64,000 bases of DNA. It comes from Paenibacillus sp. PAMC 26794. GTDB taxonomy: Bacteria > Bacillota > Bacilli > Paenibacillales > Paenibacillaceae. Positions 34,467 to 42,618 of the stretch are shown piece by piece. Made by a program: the position numbers and the translations under genes. The number at the start of each line of letters is the position of its first letter. Position 1 is the stretch's first letter. The notes under the pieces are model-generated. The model saw nothing but the letters and a program-made list of their open reading frames with translations, made no database searches and was not told where the DNA came from. The stretch lies in contig NZ_ANHX01000011.1 in assembly GCF_000316035.1 (NCBI RefSeq), positions 434,001-498,000 on the forward strand. The letters are read 5' to 3'.

Positions 34467-37400
34467 ATGCTTACCGCAGACCGCGCAGTTGAAACTTTGG
34501 TGGAGAAATTCGCAGTAACCTGTTCAAACGAGTATTCATTAAAAACAGATCGCAGCTCCGAAATTATCGATTACGTCTTGGGAACGACAGACAAGTTCCC
34601 GGATATGATGGGAAATTCGAGTCATTATGTGTATCAAACAATTGATCTGCTCATGAAGCTCGCCAAAAAAGACGACGGGGATATCTTTTACCGCGCCGGG
34701 GCTATTGTGATATATCTGGAATCCAATTATTCCAAAAGAAATTCATGGAGAACGGATGCCTTTACTGTCTGTATGGGAAATGACTCCGAAGCCTACGGAT
34801 TAAGCGGAAAGAGCAAAAGCGCTGATCGCATGGATGGATTGTTGTCCCGGTTGGAGAAGATCAGACAGTTTGCAGGCGAAAACGAAATTCTGACTGAATC
34901 TAAGAGTAAATTAAAGCGTGCCCAGTGGCTTTTTGATTCCAAAAAAGCGGACAGTCAAGGGGATTACCGGGATGTAATTAATGCATTAATGCTGCTGCAA
35001 CTATATTCAAGACTCAGTGACACGGCTTCTCATCTTGCAGAGGTTCAATCTTCTGCTGAATCGTTGCCAGTGTTGTTTCAACATGTGATGGCTAATGATC
35101 CAGATAAGTTGCGGGACGAGCTACATACGTTGATTGAACCTGTAGTGGTCAGTAATATTCAAGGAAAACATAACGGATCTTCCCAAGAATTGAAGGATGA
35201 ATTCCTCAAGGAGAAGCGTAGTCAGCTCATAGCTGAACTGTATCCCAATACGTCTTTCTCTTCAAAAGAGCAATGTTCAAACACAGTATTCCATCAAACT
35301 ATGGTGCTTGTGAGTGGTGCCTTGTTGTACCTGATTAACATTAGTGGAGGTAAACAACGGTTCCTTGATACAAATAGTGAGATTGGGCATGTTTTGCTTC
35401 ACACAGTACATCAATTACATGAGATTTATCCACTTGAAGTTCGCCGTTACTTGCTGAGTATGGACCCTAGAGCCAAGAGTCCAAATGATCTGCTTGCTGG
35501 ACTTGTGCCTCTGGATGAACCTTATCAGTTGGTTGAAATGTTGCGGGACGAGCTTAATTCGTACACGGTATCTTGGAACATGTTACAATCTGCGATCGCG
35601 AATCGTCCTGAACAAGCGATTCGAGCATACGAGATTATGAGTCCGCCATTCCTCAAACTCTGCATTCAGAAATTCATGGAGGATCAAGGATTGACATTGC
35701 CTAATGCGGAGGGGGCACTGGAGCAAGCGGTATTTAACGCTCTTCGGCATCCTTTGGACGGGGGACGTCAAGGACTTGCGATTGCAAGATACTTAAGTGG
35801 GGAAAACACCCTGGAGGAATATTGGGAGGACCCGAATAGTCGCGGGTTGTTTAATCAACTGAATCGGGATAAGAAGCGTGTTCACAACCTCATTAGTATT
35901 AGTTTTCTGCCCTTGGACTCGGAGGCAATGCGCAGGTTCGCAATCCTGACCACTCATCCCGATTGGACACTGGATATTATCTCAGACATGTACAATTCAT
36001 ACGCGTTTAGTGGAGAGCAACTGCTTCAACGTTATGGGCGAGATCCTGAGGTGCAACGTGAGAAATTGCTAACCAGCCTGATCTCACTCAATGGCATGAC
36101 CGACTACAGATACAAATCGATGCCGCATGACGAATACCGCCGAATCATTCAGCAGAATCTGGACTATGCACTGACACAGTACAAGAAACTGCCAACAGAT
36201 ACACGCATTTTAATTCTGGAGATTACCTTTGAACAGCGTGATGAGTTATCGAAGAAAATATTGGCCGAAGCGATTCGTGCCGGATTGCAGGATTCTTCCA
36301 AAAAGGCCAACGGCGTGGCGTTAGCGGAATTCAACCGAATTCCTGATCAGGACTTGTATACGCTCGTCTACCTCTCGGAGAAAAAAGTGGGAATCAAAGA
36401 AATGGCTCTGACCGCAATCCGCAGTCTGGTAAACAGCAAGGAGCTGTATGGTGAGCTTTTGAAGAAAGAGAAGGCAGAGGATTGGAAGAACCTGATTCAA
36501 ATTCTGCTGGATACCGCAGATCTGAGCCCGGAGTATGCTCATGCTGCGCTCGCTGATCAGGCAGATAGCAAAAAGCTGTCCAGATTAAGCTGGTTGTCCC
36601 TGAAAGACCTCCCTTCCCTGATGAGAACAGAGGACAATCAGCCGTTAGATGACCGAATTAAGCTTTATGTTTTGGTGCAATCGCTGGATCACACGTCAGG
36701 ACCCAATGAAAGATTAAATGAATTACGGGATTACGTAAGTGAGGCATCGCTCGCTCGTTTTGCAAGTGAATTGCTTCAGGTCTGGATTCAAGAAGGTGCC
36801 CCCGCGAAAGAAAAGTGGGTGATGTATGTTTCAGCACTCTTTGGCGATATTCAGATTGTGAATATTCTGGCTCCGCAAATTAAGGAATGGACAGAAAACA
36901 GTCGTGGCGCGATTGCAGCAGATGCTGTAAAAGTGCTCGCTTATCTGAAAGATCCATCTGCTCTTATGGCGATTGATAAAATCAAACGTGGCGTGAAGAA
37001 CCGTCAGGTGAAAGGTGCAGCAGAAGAAGCGTTGCAGCTTGCAGCGGATAATATGGGACTTACCTCGGAACAACTCGAAGATCGGCTGGTCACTACACTT
37101 GGTTTTGATGAAAAAGGAACCATGCAGCTGAGTTACGGAGAGCGTTCCTTCCTGATTAAGGTGAATGGAGACTTGCAAGTCGTTGTCTTAAATGAAGAAA
37201 CGGGCAAATCCGTGAAGAGTCTGCCTGCTCCTGCACAGAAAGATGATCCTGAATTGGCAGCCCAGTCCAAAGCACGTTTCACACAACTGAAAAAAGATCT
37301 CAAATCCATGGTTAGCATTCAGGCACAGCGTCTGGAAGAGTCATTGTCCAAGCAACGTCTATGGTCTGCTGATGAGTGGAAAGCCCTGTTTGTACAAAAT

Positions 37401-38024
37401 GTAATTATGCAGAAATTTGCTGTTGGTCTGATCTGGGGAACGTATGAGGATGGCGCTCTGATCAACACGTTCCGTTATATGGAGGATGGCACATTCAATA
37501 CCGTGGATGAGGATGAGGTTGATCTGCCTTCGGGTGCGCAAGTGGGACTTATACACCCGCTGGAACTGGATCAGGCGACGCTTGAAGGTTGGACAACGCA
37601 GTTGGAGGATTACGAGATCAAGCAGCCATTTGAGCAATTGAATCGTGAGATTCACCAGCCAGAAGATGAGGATAAAACGAAGAATGAATACGATCATCTG
37701 CCCGAGTCTGATTTCTCACCAACGGCTTTCCCCAAAGCACTGGAGAAATACGGCTGGATCAAAGGACCGGCACAGGACGGCGGTTGGTATCATGAATTTT
37801 ATAAAGAGTACGGAGATCTTGTTGCGGAATTGCAATTCAGTGGTACGAGCATTACGTATTACGAGGGATTGGATGACATTACCCTGGAATCCCTTCATTT
37901 CTTCAAACCGAATAACAAGCAATATTATTACTATGGTGACAACAAACCCATTGCTCTAGGCAACGTACCAGGTCGAGTATTTAGTGAAACGATCTACGAC
38001 ATTCTGAGAGCAACGGGGCGTTGA
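34467..38024 (+). CDS. yehI: Giant DUF4132 protein (YehI/MolR-like)
   Basis: The ATG at 34467 follows AAGGAGG and yields 1185 residues. The first 960 residues are almost entirely helical and look like an alpha-solenoid scaffold. A conserved C-terminal domain (about 967-1180) carries DUF4132 marks: WGTYEDGALINTFRYMEDGTFNT by position 996-1018, then LPSGAQVGLIHPLEL and WTTQLEDYEIKQPFEQLNRE. The E. coli counterpart is yehI, once called molR. The function is not known; a scaffold binding the ATPase complex is an inference from size and position. It lies 19 nt after the VWA gene. Confidence 0.82.
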   Translation: MLTADRAVETLVEKFAVTCSNEYSLKTDRSSEIIDYVLGTTDKFPDMMGNSSHYVYQTIDLLMKLAKKDDGDIFYRAGAIVIYLESNYSKRNSWRTDAFTVCMGNDSEAYGLSGKSKSADRMDGLLSRLEKIRQFAGENEILTESKSKLKRAQWLFDSKKADSQGDYRDVINALMLLQLYSRLSDTASHLAEVQSSAESLPVLFQHVMANDPDKLRDELHTLIEPVVVSNIQGKHNGSSQELKDEFLKEKRSQLIAELYPNTSFSSKEQCSNTVFHQTMVLVSGALLYLINISGGKQRFLDTNSEIGHVLLHTVHQLHEIYPLEVRRYLLSMDPRAKSPNDLLAGLVPLDEPYQLVEMLRDELNSYTVSWNMLQSAIANRPEQAIRAYEIMSPPFLKLCIQKFMEDQGLTLPNAEGALEQAVFNALRHPLDGGRQGLAIARYLSGENTLEEYWEDPNSRGLFNQLNRDKKRVHNLISISFLPLDSEAMRRFAILTTHPDWTLDIISDMYNSYAFSGEQLLQRYGRDPEVQREKLLTSLISLNGMTDYRYKSMPHDEYRRIIQQNLDYALTQYKKLPTDTRILILEITFEQRDELSKKILAEAIRAGLQDSSKKANGVALAEFNRIPDQDLYTLVYLSEKKVGIKEMALTAIRSLVNSKELYGELLKKEKAEDWKNLIQILLDTADLSPEYAHAALADQADSKKLSRLSWLSLKDLPSLMRTEDNQPLDDRIKLYVLVQSLDHTSGPNERLNELRDYVSEASLARFASELLQVWIQEGAPAKEKWVMYVSALFGDIQIVNILAPQIKEWTENSRGAIAADAVKVLAYLKDPSALMAIDKIKRGVKNRQVKGAAEEALQLAADNMGLTSEQLEDRLVTTLGFDEKGTMQLSYGERSFLIKVNGDLQVVVLNEETGKSVKSLPAPAQKDDPELAAQSKARFTQLKKDLKSMVSIQAQRLEESLSKQRLWSADEWKALFVQNVIMQKFAVGLIWGTYEDGALINTFRYMEDGTFNTVDEDEVDLPSGAQVGLIHPLELDQATLEGWTTQLEDYEIKQPFEQLNREIHQPEDEDKTKNEYDHLPESDFSPTAFPKALEKYGWIKGPAQDGGWYHEFYKEYGDLVAELQFSGTSITYYEGLDDITLESLHFFKPNNKQYYYYGDNKPIALGNVPGRVFSETIYDILRATGR

Positions 38025-38028
38025 TGAC

Positions 38029-39861
38029 GTGAGTGGATTCAAGGAAAAATTCCGGATTTTTTCGAAGCTGTGCACGGAGGATTATCTGATCCGGTACGCC
38101 AACAAGGGATTATACAAAAGGTCTTTGAAAGAGTTGGACAATGGTGTAAGTGTAACGTACACATGGAATGCATCATCGGTGAGTTGTCAGCTCAGTGACG
38201 GGACACACTGTACGCTTGAAGATACGCTGGATCATTGGGAATGCTCTTGCCCTGCCGATCATATCTGCAAACATGTGCTGATTGCAATTCTGTATGATCA
38301 ACGGGAATATACGGCAGAGGATTCAATGAATGCAGACGATAAGAATGCGCTGGATAAGGATTCAGGGATACCGGATAATGATCCGCTGGACGTACCAAAA
38401 AACGTATCAGTAACAGAATCAGCATCAAACTTAGTATCAAATGTGGACGATCCAAGCGAAATTCCGCATACGGTATCACGTGAGATCGAGTCACGCTTCC
38501 GCTGGATGACGGAGTCTGACCTTACCGTGTTAATTAAATCGTATAGTTCTTCCATGATCGAGGAAGTTGTCTTCCGACTGAGATACCCAGAGGAAATTAA
38601 GATCATTGAAGATTCACTTCTTACGGTTCATCTGACCACCCAGAATATCGAGGTGTCTTTTACTGAGGAACCGAACCTTGCAAAAGCACTATGTAAGGTG
38701 CAGCAGACAGCCGGGAAAATGGCCAAGCTTGAAGCTTTGTTACGGTACCGGAACCTAGAAGGCCTGGATGATACGGATGCATTAAGTGGACGGGTATACG
38801 AAGCCAAGTTCTCTCTTCAGACAGTACAGGAATGTCGGGTTATGCTGGCAGGATTGTTAAAGACGGGACTGGCCCGCCTTCCTCAGTCCTATATGGCACA
38901 ACTGGAGACCTTGGCAATCGCTGCTCATAGTGGCAACCTGCCTGACATAGAACGCAGTTTACGAGGGATTCAAGGAGAACTACAGTTGTTTTTCAACAGA
39001 CATATACGTTTCTCCATGCAATCCATGTTGGATCGGGTAAGCAAGCTATATCTTGCACTCCAGGTTCTTGAAGAAGAAAAGGTGTCTGTCATTCAGCAGA
39101 GTCAGCTCATTGGCAGTTTTCGAAGTAAATACTTTACGGTTCCTTCACTTCACCTGTATGGACTGGGAGCTGACGCGTGGGAGACACGATCCGGTTTCCG
39201 TGGAATCACCTATTATTTCTATTGTTTCGATGATGAGGAAATCTACACCTATAGCGATGTACGTGCTGTATATTATGATGATCAGCAGTTCTCATATACA
39301 GAGCATTATGGTGCATTCACACCATGGCTGCCTAATCTGACCTTTCGCCAGTTCGTGGGTGAAGAAGTTCAATTCCATTCCGTTAAAGTGAATGAAGAAC
39401 GCCGGATCTCTTCAGGGGAAGGTGCCAAGCTTGCGATTTTGCCACGAACGGGTGTGGAAACGTTGAATCTGGGCAAAACCATGCAAGACGTAACGTCTGT
39501 AATTCAAGAGGAATCGCGATCGTTCGACTTGTTTGCTGCTCCCAAAGAACGACTGGCTGTGATCAAAGTTGCTCGAATCGTGGACCATAACTTTGTCAAA
39601 CAAACGCAGGAGCTTGTCCTGACGGTTGAGAGTACCGAAGGAGAACGATTGGCACTCACTCTCCCGTATTCATCTGACTGGCAGGCGATGATCCAAAGAC
39701 TGGAGTCAGGATATGGTTCCCAATCGCTTGAACACTTCTATGCCTTTGTGCGTGTGGAACCAAAACGGATTAGTCCGATCAGTTTCCTGAAGGGTCAAAC
39801 GGTGCTCAGTCTGAAACTGGATATCGGCAACGGAAGGATGGGAAGACTTGGAAGAGCATAA
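38029..39861 (+). CDS. yehQ: SWIM zinc-finger protein (YehQ-like)
   Basis: The 610-residue product starts at GTG 38029, four bases after the previous stop; the ribosome site is poor, so coupling to upstream translation is likely. The SWIM motif CSCPADHICKH lies near residues 72-83 (CxCx4CxH form) and should bind one zinc ion. A charged linker of low complexity (about 95-155) is followed by a helical domain and a C-terminal beta-rich domain. SWIM domains bind DNA or proteins. The last gene of the run begins inside its end. It corresponds to yehQ in the E. coli cluster. Confidence 0.82.
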   Translation: MSGFKEKFRIFSKLCTEDYLIRYANKGLYKRSLKELDNGVSVTYTWNASSVSCQLSDGTHCTLEDTLDHWECSCPADHICKHVLIAILYDQREYTAEDSMNADDKNALDKDSGIPDNDPLDVPKNVSVTESASNLVSNVDDPSEIPHTVSREIESRFRWMTESDLTVLIKSYSSSMIEEVVFRLRYPEEIKIIEDSLLTVHLTTQNIEVSFTEEPNLAKALCKVQQTAGKMAKLEALLRYRNLEGLDDTDALSGRVYEAKFSLQTVQECRVMLAGLLKTGLARLPQSYMAQLETLAIAAHSGNLPDIERSLRGIQGELQLFFNRHIRFSMQSMLDRVSKLYLALQVLEEEKVSVIQQSQLIGSFRSKYFTVPSLHLYGLGADAWETRSGFRGITYYFYCFDDEEIYTYSDVRAVYYDDQQFSYTEHYGAFTPWLPNLTFRQFVGEEVQFHSVKVNEERRISSGEGAKLAILPRTGVETLNLGKTMQDVTSVIQEESRSFDLFAAPKERLAVIKVARIVDHNFVKQTQELVLTVESTEGERLALTLPYSSDWQAMIQRLESGYGSQSLEHFYAFVRVEPKRISPISFLKGQTVLSLKLDIGNGRMGRLGRA

Positions 39862-40126
39862 TCAGTTCATGCAGAAAATTAGCGGATGGTCTGAAGAGTT
39901 GCTACTGCGCGGGTTATCCCAGTTTACGATCCGAGATATTGAGGTACTTGAGCAACTCACAGTGGAATCCTTACGGTTGCAGAAGAGTTTTCTTCATGAA
40001 TTGCTGAATCATGTCATCAAGGAAGGTCGTAGCGTGGCTCTTGGACAAGGTAATGAAGAACTATTGTTATTTCAGTATTGTCGTCTCACCCAGTATGTGC
40101 AACTCAGTGTGCAAGAAGAGGCGTAA
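39848..40126 (+). CDS. Small helical protein, last gene of the MoxR/VWA/SWIM cluster
   Basis: The start is TTG 39848, overlapping the SWIM gene by 14 nt, after GGAAGGATGG. The 92-residue product is all helix by pattern (SEELLLRGLSQ, DIEVLEQLTVESLRLQ, FLHELLNHVIKEG) and has no membrane segment. I know no family for it. Its overlap and position before the terminator argue that it is a true part of the operon, and it has no counterpart among the E. coli yeh genes that I know of. Confidence 0.6.
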   Translation: MEEHNQFMQKISGWSEELLLRGLSQFTIRDIEVLEQLTVESLRLQKSFLHELLNHVIKEGRSVALGQGNEELLLFQYCRLTQYVQLSVQEEA

Positions 40127-40199
40127 TATTGGTTAGTATTCCAAGCGACTGCACATGAAGCGATATGATGTAATAAATAAGATGTATTATAGAATATAA

Positions 40200-40243
40200 G
40201 AAGATTTGCAGAAGACCACAAGGTCACTGCAAATCTTTTTTAT
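40200..40243 (+). terminator. Terminator of the MoxR/VWA/SWIM operon
   Basis: AAGATTTGCAG pairs with CTGCAAATCTT around a 16-nt loop and is followed by TTTTT. Confidence 0.88.
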
Positions 40244-40294
40244 CGTGGAGTAAGCGAATCAATCTCATAACTCATTAAAAACGGATTTATGTAA

Positions 40295-40334
40295 CTAGAT
40301 ATAGACAAATTGAATCGTTTTGATCTATATCTAG
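40295..40334. repeat. Perfect 11-bp inverted repeat before the ECF sigma gene
   Basis: CTAGATATAGA and TCTATATCTAG are exact complements separated by 18 nt. The element lies about 140 nt before the sigma-factor start in a 345-nt gap that holds only this and the upstream terminator. It may be an operator or form an RNA stem. Confidence 0.6.
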
Positions 40335-40471
40335 CCTTGAATTGAAGCAGCCAAAGGTATTATGAAATTGATTTAAGTAAAAGTCATTTGCCAAACGAAT
40401 ATAGGTGGGAAGCACTGATTACCACGAGCACTCGTGATCATATTAGCATGGAAGGGAGGGTACATGTAATT

Positions 40472-41014
40472 GTGGAGGAAGAACAAATACGGAAGGCAGT
40501 AGCGAATCATGATCCTGATGCCATGGAATGGGTGATGAACCACTACGCAGGTTTGTTATGGAAGATTGCTCATTCCATCCTACATCATGCATCGGCAGAA
40601 GAGATTGAAGAATGCGTAGCAGATACATTTTTTGCTTTTTGGCAGAATCCGGATGCATTCCAGTCTGGGCGAAGTAGCCTGAAAAATTACCTTGCAACAA
40701 TCACAAAATATAAAGCGATTGATCGCTACCGGAAACTTAATCGAAGATCTGAGCTTACATATGAAGAGGAGATTCATTCGGTGCAAACGGAGGATTTGTT
40801 GGTTCAGATGATCAGTAAAGAGACGTTTACGGAACTTAATCACATGATTGAATCTTTTCCAGAACCGGAACGGGAGATTATGAAACGTCGGTTTTACGAA
40901 GGACAGAGACCCCATGAGATATCGGAAGCATTGTCCCTGCACGTTAGGCAAGTCCATAACAAGCTTTATCGCTCCAGGCAACGATTGAGGACATGGTGGA
41001 TGAACAGGAAATAA
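40472..41014 (+). CDS. ECF-type RNA polymerase sigma factor
   Basis: I chose GTG 40472, which follows GGGAGGG, because the sequence from there fits the usual short N-terminus of ECF proteins (product 180 residues); ATG 40448 in frame lacks a ribosome site. Region 2 covers about 15-85 (ADTFFAFWQNPDAF near 58-71; LKNYLATITKYKAIDRYRK near 78-96) and region 4 about 120-175 with FPEPEREIMKRRFYEG and the helix-turn-helix HEISEALSLHVRQVHNKLYRSRQRL by position 148-172. It is followed 13 nt later by a membrane protein with DUF4179 character, which is probably its anti-sigma factor. Confidence 0.88.
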   Translation: MEEEQIRKAVANHDPDAMEWVMNHYAGLLWKIAHSILHHASAEEIEECVADTFFAFWQNPDAFQSGRSSLKNYLATITKYKAIDRYRKLNRRSELTYEEEIHSVQTEDLLVQMISKETFTELNHMIESFPEPEREIMKRRFYEGQRPHEISEALSLHVRQVHNKLYRSRQRLRTWWMNRK

Positions 41015-41027
41015 AGGAGGCAATCAA

Positions 41028-42443
41028 ATGCGAAAATTCGAAAAAGAATTCACTGAGCAGAACCTCTTTAATATTAAAAAGTTGTTCTATGATAAATTGG
41101 CGATGGATGAACCACCAACCCTTACGAGATCAGATACATCATTTTATCCACCTGTATTATATCCATCGGCTCCATCCGCACATACCAAGAAGTCCATGAA
41201 TAAAAGAAAAAGGTATCGCAAAGCCATCTATATTCCTGTAACCGCTGCGTTATCGTTATGTCTTGTTACTGGAGCAGCTGCATCGGTGGGTATCATTGAC
41301 CTGTCTGCTGTTCTTCATTTTCTAGGTGCAGATCGGATTGGCATTCTTCAGCCTGTTCATCAGGTGAGTGAAGATCAAGGGATTCGAATGGAGGTTATAG
41401 GTGCTATCAGGGACGGAGATACAACGGAAATCTATGTTTCATTATCGGATCTGACGGGTCATCGCATTGACGATACACTGGATGTATATGATTACAGGGT
41501 AACCGGAGGTAATGCAAACAACGCTCAGATTATTCATTATGATGATGCGAATCAAACGGCTATTGTCCGATTCCTCATTCAAGGAAAAGTTAGCAAAAAT
41601 CGAATTACAGTTCAGATTAATACGCTGATGTCGGGTGCATCTCGACAAGATGGATACAACGTACAAGTGGACTGGGAGCAGTTGCTACAAGAAAAGCAAA
41701 ACAATAACTATGATATCGTGGATCAAGATCGTATAAGTGGCTTGGGAGGTACAACCGATATTCAATTGGATACTGATCCAATTCCGGTACTGCATCAGGA
41801 TGTAACGAATATCCCTGTTGAGGGTATTGATTGGATGCATATTTCCAATATAGGTTTTGTGAATGGCAAATTACACATTCAGATTAATCCGGATAATGAG
41901 ATAGGCGAGTATAACCACGGATATTTCTACTTCACAGATGAGCAAGGTCTAAAGCTCGATATTCCCCAGTATTCCATTAGCTATGGACACTATATGAAAG
42001 ATGGGGTCGGGTATGGAGGAGATTATGAGGAGTTTGTGTATGATCTGTCTGCTGTTGACGATTTAGATAAGCTAAGACTTCAAGGCAGCTTTACGAGCAT
42101 TAGTGAAGTTATACAGGGGAATTGGAAAACAACTTTTAACCTGAGTCAAAATGCTTTGAGTAAAACAGGAAACATTCAGCTTGATGTAAATGGAGGCTTA
42201 CAGGCGAATGTAACTCTTTCTTCGGTTGGCGTCACGCTTACAAGTGAGGCATTGAGCAAGATTCGGTTGAAGGATCTGCATATTGAAGTACACCTGAAGG
42301 ATGGTACAGAGTTGTCTGGCGCATCAGGTTTCCTCCAGTTGGATCAGGATCTCATCAAGTGGATATCCCCTACAACCATTCCGGTGAACGATGTGAGCTA
42401 CCTGCTACTTAATGGAGAGAAAGTAACTTTGCAAGATAATTAA
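41028..42443 (+). CDS. DUF4179-type membrane protein, probable anti-sigma factor
   Basis: The 471-residue product has a 60-residue cytoplasmic part, one membrane segment (about 66-86: AIYIPVTAALSLCLVTGAAA) and an outer domain of 370 residues. The outer domain contains DUF4179/DUF5643-like beta segments (GIRMEVIGAIRDGDTTEIYVSLSD by position 124-147). This arrangement is usual for anti-sigma proteins linked to ECF factors in Paenibacillus and Bacillus. It begins 13 nt after the sigma gene with AAAGGAGGC. The inner tail presumably binds the sigma factor and the outer domain senses an envelope signal; this is inference. Confidence 0.78.
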   Translation: MRKFEKEFTEQNLFNIKKLFYDKLAMDEPPTLTRSDTSFYPPVLYPSAPSAHTKKSMNKRKRYRKAIYIPVTAALSLCLVTGAAASVGIIDLSAVLHFLGADRIGILQPVHQVSEDQGIRMEVIGAIRDGDTTEIYVSLSDLTGHRIDDTLDVYDYRVTGGNANNAQIIHYDDANQTAIVRFLIQGKVSKNRITVQINTLMSGASRQDGYNVQVDWEQLLQEKQNNNYDIVDQDRISGLGGTTDIQLDTDPIPVLHQDVTNIPVEGIDWMHISNIGFVNGKLHIQINPDNEIGEYNHGYFYFTDEQGLKLDIPQYSISYGHYMKDGVGYGGDYEEFVYDLSAVDDLDKLRLQGSFTSISEVIQGNWKTTFNLSQNALSKTGNIQLDVNGGLQANVTLSSVGVTLTSEALSKIRLKDLHIEVHLKDGTELSGASGFLQLDQDLIKWISPTTIPVNDVSYLLLNGEKVTLQDN

Positions 42444-42618
42444 TATATAAAGTGAAACAAAAAATCGGAGGATAACAGTGATCGGAAGGTTGTTCTGTCA
42501 TCGGAGTGGTAAGTGTGAAATATTCATTAGTTCAACTTATATAAAATGAATTACATGTCATATCCCGATTTATGACGCATACCATTAGGCGAATGCGGTC
42601 ATAAGGGAGGAAACTGAG

